Shown: positions 13,153 through 21,096, counted from the stretch's first letter. The stretch is 21,376 nucleotides of DNA from DAOTXK01 sp034435395 (GCA_034435395.1 DAOTXK010000178.1:1-21376); one strand, 5' to 3'. Program-made: numbers and translations. The notes: generated by a model not told the origin, from the sequence alone.

Positions 13153-14067
13153 TTATGAGCGGGAGGCCAGCAGGGCTTCCACTTCCGCGCGCCGGGGCAT
13201 GCTGGGGGCGGTGCCCGGTCTGGTGACGCACAACGCTGCCGTGGCATTGGCGAAGGCGATGGCGTCGGGCAGGCTCCTGCCTTCCGCCAGGGCCACGGCC
13301 AGCCCGGCGTTGAAGGCGTCGCCAGCGCCGGTGGTGTCCACCACCTCGACCTTAAAACTGGGGATGAGGGCGGTCCCGTCCCGGCGCAGATACCGCGCGC
13401 CCTGCGCACCCAGCGTCATGACAATGGTCTGCTCATCAGTGGTCAGCAGGGACTGGGCCGCCTCTTCGATGGAGGCCCCGGGCCGGCCGCTCAAGACTTC
13501 CAGTTCAGTCTCGTTAGGGGTGAGGTAATCGGCCAGGGCGATGACTGCCGGCGGCAAATGGCCGGCAGGGGCCGGGTTGAGGATGGTGCGGACGCCGCGT
13601 TCCCTGGCCACCCTGAGCGCGTGGCCAACGGTCTCATAGTCGATCTCCAGCTGGGTGAGCAGGACATCCGCCTCGGCGATGGCCTCAACGGCGGCGTCAA
13701 CGTCGGCTTTGCTGACGGCCAGGTTGGCCCCCAGGACGACGACGATGCTGTTTTCGCCGCTATCGTCGACGAAGATCGGGGCCACGCCGGTGGCATGTTC
13801 CGGGTCCTGGACCACATAAGCGGTGTTGATGCCCTCCTGCTGCCAGAGGTTAAGGGCAAACGGGGCGAAAACATCCTGGCCGATGCGCCCGACGAAGGTC
13901 ACCGCCGCGCCCAGGCGGGCCGCCGCCACGGCCTGGTTGGACCCTTTGCCGCCCGGCCCGACGACGAACCGCCGTCCATGGACGGTTTCGCCAGGCCGGG
14001 GCATTCGTTCCATGTAGGATGTCAGGTCAGCGTTAAAGCTGCCGACGACCACGATCTTTGCGGTCAT
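13153..14067 (-). CDS. rbsK: Ribokinase (PfkB family)
   Basis: Cytoplasmic carbohydrate kinase that phosphorylates D-ribose to ribose-5-phosphate with ATP. The 304 residues match the family length. N-terminal 'VVGSFNADLTSYMERMPRPGET' (8-28) is the ribokinase-type substrate-binding start, 'GPGGKGSNQAVAAARLGA' (37-54) is PfkB signature 1, 'NPAP' (164-167) and 'TPNETE' (183-188) are usual internal marks, and 'VVDTTGAGDAFNAGLAVAL' (242-260) is signature 2 with catalytic base Asp250. Ribokinase is preferred over fructokinase or adenosine kinase because of 'GGKGSNQA' and 'TPNETE', but a related pentose or nucleoside kinase cannot be excluded. The ATG at 14067 is chosen for its GGGAGGGG; the frame is open further upstream. 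It has its own promoter and terminator. No ribose transporter is adjacent; the sugar ABC operon at 6137-9655 is separated by other genes. Confidence 0.92.
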   Translation of the reverse strand: MTAKIVVVGSFNADLTSYMERMPRPGETVHGRRFVVGPGGKGSNQAVAAARLGAAVTFVGRIGQDVFAPFALNLWQQEGINTAYVVQDPEHATGVAPIFVDDSGENSIVVVLGANLAVSKADVDAAVEAIAEADVLLTQLEIDYETVGHALRVARERGVRTILNPAPAGHLPPAVIALADYLTPNETELEVLSGRPGASIEEAAQSLLTTDEQTIVMTLGAQGARYLRRDGTALIPSFKVEVVDTTGAGDAFNAGLAVALAEGRSLPDAIAFANATAALCVTRPGTAPSMPRRAEVEALLASRS

Positions 14068-14116
14068 AACCCCTCCCGTTTGAAGTGATGCCCAAAGGCG
14101 CTGCTGGGCAGCGTCC

Positions 14117-14161
14117 CCGCCCGACAGGCGGTCCGCAGCAGGTATAACCGCTGTCGGGCGG
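14117..14161. repeat. 11-bp inverted repeat flanking the ribokinase -10
   Basis: CCGCCCGACAG (14117-14127) and CTGTCGGGCGG (14151-14161) are perfect inverted copies separated by 23 bp. Centre-to-centre distance is 34 bp, close to three helical turns. The right arm lies between -35 and -10 of the ribokinase promoter and the left arm lies just downstream of the start site, the geometry of a two-site operator. Confidence 0.7.
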
Positions 14162-14169
14162 AAAGTCAA
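14141..14169 (-). promoter_or_regulatory. Ribokinase promoter
   Basis: Minus strand TTGACT (-35, plus 14164-14169; 5/6) followed at exactly 17 bp by TATACC (-10, plus 14141-14146; 4/6). The expected start is near 14134, leaving a leader of about 65 nt to the ATG. Confidence 0.65.
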
Positions 14170-14340
14170 TTGCGTTGGGCGGCCCGGTGAGCGGGTAGGA
14201 GGGTAGGATCAAGCCGCACGGCCTGAGGTGGACCTGCGCCAAGCTGCTGTACCTGGCCGTTTTTTTATCGACCGCCGCCAGAATGCCCCTGAAACGCGCC
14301 GGGCTCCATTTCCATCCCCTTGCCGCGTCTTCAGGTGAAT

Positions 14341-16092
14341 TTATTCGATCTCAGGCGGCTGCCAGAAACCTTCGCCGTGTGGCGTGATTCCAAGCTCATC
14401 CAATTGAGGGATCATGTCTGGGATAAGGGTGATTTCACCAACACTGAATGGCATTGGTGGTCCCCCTTGTCCCCAACTCGGCCCGACGTTGAGTGGGGCC
14501 AGTAGTTCTTCAGGAACGGAAGCCTCCCAACAAGCCTCAGACAACATGTATATACAAACCTTGTCCATCAATTCAAAATTAATCGCGAGAAGCTCACGGG
14601 TCATGCAATCTTCATAGCAATCAGCTTCCATTGCGGCAACGCCACACGTGAAGCCGCAGTAGTTTTCACGCGCGGCTGTCGGATCCATTGCCGCATAGCA
14701 CTCAAAACCACCCTCGGGATTCGGCAAGACTATGGTGGGATCAGCGGGAACACCAAACGGATTAACCGAACAACATGCAGTGGCGTTACGCAAGGTCTGC
14801 TGACATAACCGTGGATCGGCCCACCCTGTAAGGCAATCCAACGCATCGGGCATGTAATCCCTCGCAAAACTCTGGCATAGATCGCACATGGCTGGATCTA
14901 GACAGTCTCTTGGTGCCCCTTTTGGTATTACTACCCAATCATACGACCCGGCAACGCCCCTGACATCCCACTCATAGTAAATTCGCCCATCAGGAAGGAC
15001 GTATCGCCAGAGCCTGCCCGTTGCCCCCGAGGGTGTTGTGACTGTCGTTCGTGTTCCCCTCAGGTTTTCATATTCATATTTCACACCATCTTCCTCAAAC
15101 GAGAGATACCTTCTCACTACTTCTCTGGTAGTACTTGTAGTAGTGCTGACGAAGTCTGATACTGCGTCTGCGACATCTCTCACAAAGTCAACGACAGCGT
15201 CCCACCATGACCCACTTGCAGGCATGATTGACCTGCAAGTATCATGCACTCTGGCAGCGTTCTCCAGGACTGCATCTGCGAATTCTTTATACGTGAAGTC
15301 GGCCTCTGAAATTGGGCCACATTGATCCAGCGAAACGAAACCAAACACAGAAGTGCCGAAGTGTAAATGGCTGATGCCACCAATCCCGGCACCAACTTCC
15401 TCACGAAGCTCGTCACACTGTTGAGCGATCCGCTGTCCCCCTTCGTTTGAAAACACCTCCTTCCACCACTCATCAAGAGCTGGTGCTGTACCCCAAGATG
15501 GATCCAAAGGGTTTTCGTAAGAACCCGGTTCGACAGGCTCTGGAAAGTCGGGGAGCATATCGGCCAAGCTAACAGTGCCATATATCCCATTCCCACAAAT
15601 CAAGAATAGGTCTTTGTATTCTTCTGCGACGGCATCAGCGAACGTGAGGTGACGAAGGTCATTCAACAGGTTGGACGCTGCCTCGTTGTCCACGAAGGCT
15701 ACCACCGACGACAATGCCAGGCATTGCACGCTATCGTTGTCAAGGAAGCACAGATAGTCCACGTTGGTATCGTGCAGAGAAGCAATGGCTGCAGTTTGAG
15801 ACGTATCTTCGCCGAAGCTAAGGCGGGATTCTTCGATTGTGGTGTCAGGGATGTCGAGAGCAGAATACGCGGCGAAAAGGTCAAGTCGTTTGCGCACAAC
15901 TTCGATGCAAAATCGCTGCTGATTGTCGGGCAGATCAATGCAGGATTCAGCCACCTCCTCAACGCTCACACATTCATTGCCGTCCCAGATTTCGCCCTCC
16001 TCACACCCCCCATTTGCTGCTGTTGGAAATCGGATACAGAGAATGGTCACCAGAACACAAGTCAGGGTAAGAAAATGCCTCCAGGTTCGCAT
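14341..16092 (-). CDS. Secreted cysteine-rich protein of unknown family
   Basis: A 583-residue protein I do not recognise. It begins with a signal peptide (Arg2, Arg5, hydrophobic 7-20, then 'RFPTAANGG'); the first mature Cys is near residue 30, but the preceding 'ANGG' is not a convincing lipobox. The mature part holds 24 Cys, an even number that suggests disulfides outside the cytoplasm. Ten are spread over the first half; fourteen crowd the last third, including 'CDLC', 'ACC' and a twin CX3C pattern 'CGFTCGVAAMEADCYEDC'. There is no CxxCH, so it is not a multihaem cytochrome. A helical, Val/Asp-rich stretch ('WWDAVVDFVRDVADAVSDFV') and a Thr-Ser run lie mid-protein. GC is much lower than in neighbours (hand counts of 60 bp: 38% at 15061 and 40% at 14521, versus 75% at 16801), pointing to transfer. 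The ATG at 16092 is chosen for AAGGAG 11 nt upstream. Confidence 0.8.
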   Translation of the reverse strand: MRTWRHFLTLTCVLVTILCIRFPTAANGGCEEGEIWDGNECVSVEEVAESCIDLPDNQQRFCIEVVRKRLDLFAAYSALDIPDTTIEESRLSFGEDTSQTAAIASLHDTNVDYLCFLDNDSVQCLALSSVVAFVDNEAASNLLNDLRHLTFADAVAEEYKDLFLICGNGIYGTVSLADMLPDFPEPVEPGSYENPLDPSWGTAPALDEWWKEVFSNEGGQRIAQQCDELREEVGAGIGGISHLHFGTSVFGFVSLDQCGPISEADFTYKEFADAVLENAARVHDTCRSIMPASGSWWDAVVDFVRDVADAVSDFVSTTTSTTREVVRRYLSFEEDGVKYEYENLRGTRTTVTTPSGATGRLWRYVLPDGRIYYEWDVRGVAGSYDWVVIPKGAPRDCLDPAMCDLCQSFARDYMPDALDCLTGWADPRLCQQTLRNATACCSVNPFGVPADPTIVLPNPEGGFECYAAMDPTAARENYCGFTCGVAAMEADCYEDCMTRELLAINFELMDKVCIYMLSEACWEASVPEELLAPLNVGPSWGQGGPPMPFSVGEITLIPDMIPQLDELGITPHGEGFWQPPEIE

Positions 16093-16120
16093 GGTAATAC
16101 TTGCTCCTTGACGGCGAGCC

Positions 16121-16155
16121 AAACAAAAAGCCGAAAGCAGAGCTCGCTTACGGCT
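16121..16155 (-). terminator. Intrinsic terminator or attenuator in the leader of the Cys-rich gene
   Basis: On the minus strand AGCCG-T-AAGC pairs with GCTT-T-CGGCT (one T-T mismatch) around a 7-nt loop, then TTTTGTTT. It ends about 30 nt before the start of the Cys-rich gene and about 65 nt after a good -10 (16219-16224). It could be an attenuator for that gene, or a late terminator for the URO-D gene whose stop is 210 bp upstream. Confidence 0.6.
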
Positions 16156-16172
16156 GTTCGAAGGAGATAACT

Positions 16173-16322
16173 ATGTTACAGGCCGCTACAATGACGACTA
16201 CGGCGTCGAATTATTTTAATTATACATCGGTTCCAGTAGTGATTAACCTCACTTCAAGGGAGGCGTTTCCAGGGGTGTTCAGGCCCATGGCTCTGGAAAC
16301 TCCGGTGGGCGTAGCGGGATAA
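16173..16322 (+). CDS. Possible small protein gene, 49 residues
   Basis: The ATG at 16173 is preceded by a textbook AAGGAG at 16161-16166 with 6 nt spacing. The product starts 'MLQAATMTTTASNYFNYTSV' and is rich in Thr, Val and Ala, with no Cys, no clear signal peptide and no family I know. It points away from the Cys-rich gene and toward the end of the URO-D gene. Part of its sequence overlaps the minus-strand promoter at 16219-16246 and an inverted repeat (GTTTCCAG at 16265-16272 facing CTGGAAAC at 16293-16300). Those overlaps argue that the region may be regulatory and not coding. No promoter is evident on this strand. Confidence 0.25.
   Translation: MLQAATMTTTASNYFNYTSVPVVINLTSREAFPGVFRPMALETPVGVAG
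16219..16246 (-). promoter_or_regulatory. Candidate promoter of the Cys-rich secreted protein gene
   Basis: Minus strand TATAAT (plus 16219-16224, perfect) preceded directly by TG, with TTAATC (16241-16246) as a weak -35 at 16 bp. The expected start near 16212 gives a leader of about 120 nt that contains the terminator-like hairpin at 16121-16155. Confidence 0.5.
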
Positions 16323-16363
16323 TATGCCGGGCGAGGAGATTGGTGACAGTTCCCTGGCGGAGG

Positions 16364-17425
16364 TCAGTGGTAGGCCCCGTATTCCTCGACGGCCTCAAAG
16401 AAGGCCAGGACGTTCTCCCAGCGGACCTCCGGCTCCAGGTCGTAGGCCGGGCTGATGATCAGGCCGCCGCCCGCGCCCACCGTCTGGATGCGCTCGTAAA
16501 CTTCGGCCCGGATGTCGTCCGGCGTGCCCCAGTGCCAGGTCTGCGGCGTGCCCACCGTGCCGAAAAACGCCAGCCGGTCGCCGTAGAGTCGTTTGAGCCG
16601 GGCCGGGTCCATCACGTCCGGCTGCACGGGGTTGAGCACGTCCACGCCGATGGCGATCAGGTCGGGGATGATCGGCTCGATGTACCCGTCGCTGTGCCAG
16701 AAGATGTGCAGGTCCGGGTTGGCGGCCTTACAGGTCTCGATGATGGTCCGCACGTGGGGCTTGAAGTACCGCCGCCACATGGCCGGGCTGATCAGCAGGC
16801 GCGTCGGCTCGCCCACGTCGTCGTCCAGCGCCAGGATGTCGATCCCGGCCCGCGTCAGGGCCAGCGAGACGGCCAGGTGCATGGCGGTGAGCTGCTCCAG
16901 CAGGTAGTCGACCAGCGGCGGGTTCTCCACCAGGTCGATCATAAACTGCTCAAAGCCGCGCAGGCGGAAGGCCGTCTCAAATAACTCGCCGCCCAGGTGA
17001 GGGGGCGAGGCCATCACGGCGTAGTTCTGGGCGTGCAAATGGGCCACCTCGGTGCGGAGCTTTTCTGGATGGACCTGGGCCATGAAGTCGGGCAGGGGGG
17101 CGGCGGCGATCTGGGCGATGGAATGAGCGTCGCCCAACGGGGCATCGCGCGCGATCTCCGGGTGGTATCCCCAGTCGTGATAGGTGCGCAGGATGTCCTG
17201 GCTGCCGACGTAGACATCCCGCGGCAGGGAGCGGAGGTAGTCCAGGAAGTCTTCCTGTTCGGGCGGGGCGGCGAGGCGGACAAAACGAATCTCGGTGTCA
17301 AACATCTCCCCGGCGTCGCGGTCCCGGTGGCCGGGCAGCGTGCACGGGTAAAAGTTGACCATCCGGGGGACCCGGTCGGGCTGCTGGCGGCGGAGCACGG
17401 CCAGCACGCGCTCACGAGGGTTCAC
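16364..17425 (-). CDS. Uroporphyrinogen decarboxylase (URO-D) superfamily protein, function unassigned
   Basis: A 353-residue TIM-barrel protein of the URO-D superfamily, which includes HemE and cobalamin-dependent methyltransferases such as MtaA and CmuA. Seen: N-terminal 'NPRERVLAVLRRQQPDRVPR', 'DDDVGEPTRLLISPAMWRRYFKPHVRTII', and 'FWHSDGYIEPIIPDLIAIGVDVLNPVQPDVMDP', typical of the non-haem branch. The start of the barrel has 'MVNFYPCTLPG' where HemE has its Arg/Asp substrate motif, so true haem synthesis is unlikely; the HxCx(n)C zinc motif of MtaA is not evident either. The GTG at 17425 is chosen for AGGAGG 8 nt upstream; the frame is open further only by overlap with the radical SAM gene. 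It follows that gene by 53 bp on the same strand, suggesting cotranscription. A methyl or corrinoid-related reaction is possible but unproven. No corrinoid protein is adjacent. Confidence 0.85.
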   Translation of the reverse strand: MNPRERVLAVLRRQQPDRVPRMVNFYPCTLPGHRDRDAGEMFDTEIRFVRLAAPPEQEDFLDYLRSLPRDVYVGSQDILRTYHDWGYHPEIARDAPLGDAHSIAQIAAAPLPDFMAQVHPEKLRTEVAHLHAQNYAVMASPPHLGGELFETAFRLRGFEQFMIDLVENPPLVDYLLEQLTAMHLAVSLALTRAGIDILALDDDVGEPTRLLISPAMWRRYFKPHVRTIIETCKAANPDLHIFWHSDGYIEPIIPDLIAIGVDVLNPVQPDVMDPARLKRLYGDRLAFFGTVGTPQTWHWGTPDDIRAEVYERIQTVGAGGGLIISPAYDLEPEVRWENVLAFFEAVEEYGAYH

Positions 17426-17478
17426 GGGCGCTTCCTCCTGGTGGGCAAGGCGGCGCAGGGGAATGATAACACAGCCTG

Positions 17479-18546
17479 TCAGTAGTCGCGCCCCAGCAGG
17501 TGGCGGTTGCCGATGTGCACCCGGCGCAGCCCGGCGTCGAGCGCAGCCCGGCGGGCTTCCTCGGCGTGGCGGACGGAGGTCACCGGCAGATCGGGCATCA
17601 GGTAGTTGGGGGCGAAGCCGAGCAGCGAATAGGGGATATCCGGATGGCAGGCCGCGATGAAGCGGGCCACGCGCCCGACTTCCCCGGCATCCACGTAACC
17701 GGGGACCAGCAGCGTGCTGGCGATCACCAGGGGCGGCTCCGGGCGCTCGGCGAAGCGGGCCGCCGCGCGGGCGAAATTGGCCAGCGTCTGCCGGTTGCTC
17801 CAGCCAGTGAGGGCGAGGTGCAGGCTTTCCGTATGCGCCTTGAGGTCGAACTTGACGCAGCCGCCGCTCTCCAGCGACAGCGCCACGGCCCGGTCCAACA
17901 GACGCGGGTGGCTGGTGCCCGCCGTCTCCCAGCAGACGACCACGCCACGCGCAGCCAGCATCCTGGCCGAGGCGAGGGCATGGGGCATCTGCGAGGCCGG
18001 ATCGCCGCCGAAATAACAGACGCAGTAGGTGCGTGCGTTGGCGGCGTCGGCCAGCTCCGCCGCGCTGATGCCCGCGCTGCGGGTGGGGTTCACCTGGCGG
18101 AAGTGCCAGTTCTGGCAGAAGAGGCAGTCCAGCGTGCACGACTGGTAAAACACCGCCAGGTTGTGCTTCCCCCGCCTGTGATGCCCGGCGCAGACCCAGT
18201 CGGCCACGCAGTTGGTGGGCAGCGGATCGTGATACCAGCCTAGCACGCCCCGATCTGGCGTCCCGGCGAGGTGGCGCAGCCGGCCGTTCTCGACCGTCCG
18301 CAGGCCGCAGAAGCCGCGCTCCCCTTCGCCGATGCGACATTCACCACCACACAGCGCACACCGCACGCCGCCCTCCGTGCGCGGCGGGGCTTCCGGCAGG
18401 TCAAACATCCGCCGGGATTCGGCGTGCGCGGCGCGGGCCGCCTCCGCCCCGGCCTCCGTGCGGGCGCAGTCCGGGCAGACGCCCAGCGCCCCGGCCAGCA
18501 GGGGAGCGGGACGCCCGCAGACGGCGCACCTTGGCCGCACGTCCAT
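17479..18546 (-). CDS. Radical SAM protein with N-terminal zinc ribbon (AmmeMemoRadiSam/PflA-like)
   Basis: A 355-residue enzyme of the radical SAM superfamily. The cluster motif is 'SCTLDCLFCQNWHF' (Cys137-x3-Cys141-x2-Cys144), which binds the 4Fe-4S cluster that cleaves S-adenosylmethionine. Before it come a zinc-ribbon-like 'CAVCGRPAPLLAGALGVCPDC' (Cys7, 10, 24, 27), a second four-Cys group (Cys63, 66, 70, 80: 'CALCGGECRIGEGERGFCG') and Cys113/Cys119 in 'PLPTNCVADWVC'. The second group and 'CQNW' resemble the radical SAM partner of AMMECR1/MEMO proteins and pyruvate-formate-lyase activases (COG1180). Neither AMMECR1/MEMO nor a glycyl radical enzyme is in the window. The ATG at 18546 has GGAAG at proper distance; an ATG at 18552 is too close to it. 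It lies 24 bp after the thermonuclease lipoprotein gene and 53 bp before the URO-D gene. Substrate unknown. Confidence 0.85.
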   Translation of the reverse strand: MDVRPRCAVCGRPAPLLAGALGVCPDCARTEAGAEAARAAHAESRRMFDLPEAPPRTEGGVRCALCGGECRIGEGERGFCGLRTVENGRLRHLAGTPDRGVLGWYHDPLPTNCVADWVCAGHHRRGKHNLAVFYQSCTLDCLFCQNWHFRQVNPTRSAGISAAELADAANARTYCVCYFGGDPASQMPHALASARMLAARGVVVCWETAGTSHPRLLDRAVALSLESGGCVKFDLKAHTESLHLALTGWSNRQTLANFARAAARFAERPEPPLVIASTLLVPGYVDAGEVGRVARFIAACHPDIPYSLLGFAPNYLMPDLPVTSVRHAEEARRAALDAGLRRVHIGNRHLLGRDY

Positions 18547-18570
18547 GGTCATTCTTCCGATGCTGGCGCG

Positions 18571-21066
18571 CTACCGGCTCTCCGGGCGGGAGCGGCTCAG
18601 GTTGGTCACCGGGACCCAGCCGTCCGGCCCCGGCGTATCAACATACATCCACCAGTCGCCGGTGAGGGGATCGATGCCCAGCCGGGTGACCTGGGCGCGG
18701 CTGCCGGGCGGCAGATGGCCCGCGATAATGCCGAGACCGGGTTCGGCCAGCACCTCCACCGGCCCCTGGCCGACGACGAACGGCTCCGCGTAGGCGATGA
18801 TGTCGGTCTCCGGCCCTGGATAGGTCCACTCCGGCTCTTCCAGGAGCAGCCAGCGTTCCGGCACCCAGCCCCGGAAGTCGTTGATCGCCAGCCAGTACCA
18901 GTAGCCGACTTTGTCGGCGTCCACCGGCCGGCCGGTGACGGGGTCGATGTCGTCCGGGTAGACGTAGTACACGTCGCCCACAACTGCTGAGACATGGTTC
19001 GGCCAGATGGCGATGGGATCGGGCACATTACCCAGCGCGGCGGCGTCGTAGAGCAGGGGGGCGGCGTCGCCATCCGGGTTGATGACCCAGACGCGGTCGT
19101 CCTTGCTGGCGATGGGATCGGTCGGCGGCGGGGGCGGCGGCCCGCCCCAGATGCCGAGTTCGGCTCTCTGGGCTTCGCGCTCCAGCGCCAGGAAGTAGGA
19201 CACGTAGCGGCGCTCGTCATAGGTGCGAACGCGGGCCATCCCGGCGCGGAGCAGCTCCGCCTCGACCATGATCCAGTCCCCGGCCCCGTCCCGCACCCAC
19301 AGGTAACGCAGCAGCCGCCCGTAATCGTCGCGGTCGCGGAGGTCGCTTTCTAGGTAAACGGTGCGGCCCACCGGGGCGTGGCGCGCCATGGCATGCGTGG
19401 CCGCGTAGCCGAGCCAGTCCGCACCGGAATCGGGATGGTGAGCCTCCGGCGCATCGACGCCGATGATGCGGACGCGCTCTTCCACGCCGTTCAACAGGAC
19501 GTGGAGCGTATCCCCATCGCTGACGTGGGTGACCACCGCTTCTTCGACCGGGCCGGTGGGTTCGACCGACAGGGCGGTTTCGGGCACCCCGGCCAGGGCC
19601 AGGGAAGCCAGGAAGTCATGCAACTCGGCGCGGGTGAAGGCGTTGAAAGCGCTGTTGGCGGCTTCCGCGTAGATCAGAATCCAGTCGTCTGCCCCGGCGC
19701 GGAAGAGGTAGATACGCCCCCTGACGGTCTCGCTGCGCAGGCCAACCCACGCCCCGGAAAACGAACCCAGCTGAAATTCGTTGGCGCGCCCAACGGTAAC
19801 AAAGTTGAGCACCTGGCGGATCAGGTCGGTGTTCTGCGCCAGGATTTCCGCCGGGCTTCCGGGGTCGGCGGGCAGGGTGGCGGCCGGGAACTGGGCCGCG
19901 CTCCCGCGCACGAGGGTGATGCTTCGTTGGGCCTCGTCCGGCTCCGGCGGCAGGAGGGCGACGCCCGGCGCGTCGATGCCGGGTTCGCCCGGCCATTCGC
20001 GTAGCTGCCAGCCTTCCGGAAGCGCGAAGTTCAGCCCCAGCGCCACCCCCGGCTCGAGGGCTTCCCCAGTTGGTTCCGCCGGTTGAGGGGTGGGCGTCGG
20101 GGTGGCGTTGATGGCCTCCGGTGGCCGGGTGGGAGCTGTTCCTGGCGGGCCGATGACCTCGATGCCCCGGACGACCCGCCCGGCCCACGCGTCAACCGCG
20201 TCCGGTCGGCCGTAGAAGGTCAGCATCAGCCAGTCGTTCTCCCCCAGACGCAGCAGGTAGAGCGCCATCTCAGCGCTGAGGTCGCTGATGGACAGGCGCG
20301 CCTGGGCGGCGGGGTAATCCAGCCCGTCGGCTGCTTCGGCTTCGCCAGTGATGGTCACGGCCATCGGCGAGTCGGCGACATCGTTGATGATGGCTTCCAG
20401 GGCCCGGACAGGGTCGTCCTGCCCGGCGCGGCCCGCTTCGCTGCCGAGCAGATCATCGATGGAGGCCCGTTCAACCGTGATGCCCAGCAACGCCACCCCC
20501 TCCATCGAACCGAAGGTCACCGTCTGTGAATCCATCACCTGCGGGCCGGCCAAACCTCCCGGCACGCCCAGGCGGAGACCCAGCGTCGGGACCTCGACCG
20601 CCCCCCAGGGAATGGCGGTTGGGGTGAGAGGGGGAGTCGGGGTGATGGTCGGGGTTGGCGTATCCGTCACCGTGGGGGTGGCTGTTGGCCGGGCAGCCTC
20701 GGTCATGGTGGCGATGGCCCGGTTCAGTTCGGTGGCGGTAGCGCCCAGGGCAGCCGCCACGGTATAGAGGTTGTTGGATACGGCGACGTTGGTGGCGTTG
20801 AAAACCGCGTTTAGGGTGTGGACGGCGTCAAGCGTGGCCTGGGCCGCCTCTGCCTGAGCAATGGCCATCCTGGGCAGGTCGGTCAGCGCCTCGGCCAGGG
20901 CAGCCTGCGTGGCGGTGGCGTTCGCGTCCGGGGTCAGGGTTGGGGTGTCGCTGGGGGTGAGGGTGGCGGTGGGCGTCGCCGTGGGGGGCGGGCTGCCGCA
21001 ACCAGCCAGGAACAGGATGATGGTCGCCAGCAAGAGAATTCCAGGTCTCACGTCTCTCCCTCTCAT
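18571..21066 (-). CDS. Lipoprotein with two repeated beta domains, thermonuclease domain and SH3-like C terminus
   Basis: An 831-residue exported lipoprotein. The signal peptide ends in the lipobox 'FLAGC' (Cys23). Then: Thr-Pro-rich linker (25-50), a helical Ala-rich part (50-125), a second Thr-Pro linker (127-152), two related domains (about 155-307 and 338-492), each starting 'LGLRL/LGLNF' and containing 'ENDWLMLTFY' or 'ADDWILIYAE', and a staphylococcal-nuclease-like domain (510-642). In that domain 'SDGDTLHV', Arg533, Glu541 ('RIIGVDAPE') and Arg584 ('DYGRLLRYLWV') match the catalytic Arg35, Glu43 and Arg87 of the Staphylococcus enzyme, so it is probably an active Ca-dependent nuclease on the cell surface. 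A Pro run (643-648) leads to a C-terminal part with 'YWYWLAINDFRGWVPERWLL' and 'TGDWWMYVDTPGPDGWVPV', likely two SH3-like modules. GTG at 21051 (GGGAG upstream) is an alternative start. The promoter is clear. Confidence 0.88.
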   Translation of the reverse strand: MRGRDVRPGILLLATIILFLAGCGSPPPTATPTATLTPSDTPTLTPDANATATQAALAEALTDLPRMAIAQAEAAQATLDAVHTLNAVFNATNVAVSNNLYTVAAALGATATELNRAIATMTEAARPTATPTVTDTPTPTITPTPPLTPTAIPWGAVEVPTLGLRLGVPGGLAGPQVMDSQTVTFGSMEGVALLGITVERASIDDLLGSEAGRAGQDDPVRALEAIINDVADSPMAVTITGEAEAADGLDYPAAQARLSISDLSAEMALYLLRLGENDWLMLTFYGRPDAVDAWAGRVVRGIEVIGPPGTAPTRPPEAINATPTPTPQPAEPTGEALEPGVALGLNFALPEGWQLREWPGEPGIDAPGVALLPPEPDEAQRSITLVRGSAAQFPAATLPADPGSPAEILAQNTDLIRQVLNFVTVGRANEFQLGSFSGAWVGLRSETVRGRIYLFRAGADDWILIYAEAANSAFNAFTRAELHDFLASLALAGVPETALSVEPTGPVEEAVVTHVSDGDTLHVLLNGVEERVRIIGVDAPEAHHPDSGADWLGYAATHAMARHAPVGRTVYLESDLRDRDDYGRLLRYLWVRDGAGDWIMVEAELLRAGMARVRTYDERRYVSYFLALEREAQRAELGIWGGPPPPPPTDPIASKDDRVWVINPDGDAAPLLYDAAALGNVPDPIAIWPNHVSAVVGDVYYVYPDDIDPVTGRPVDADKVGYWYWLAINDFRGWVPERWLLLEEPEWTYPGPETDIIAYAEPFVVGQGPVEVLAEPGLGIIAGHLPPGSRAQVTRLGIDPLTGDWWMYVDTPGPDGWVPVTNLSRSRPESR

Positions 21067-21096
21067 GATCTATCGTGATCGACGCCGCGCACCGCA

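Noticed and set aside
16364..18340. A 658-residue fusion of radical SAM-overlapping sequence to the URO-D protein
   Set aside because: The first 300 residues are an out-of-frame reading of the radical SAM gene; GTG 17425 with AGGAGG is the natural URO-D start.
20590..20990. GT-rich low-complexity stretches as regulatory or phase-variable repeats
   Set aside because: They encode the Thr-Pro linkers of the lipoprotein on the minus strand and keep the reading frame.
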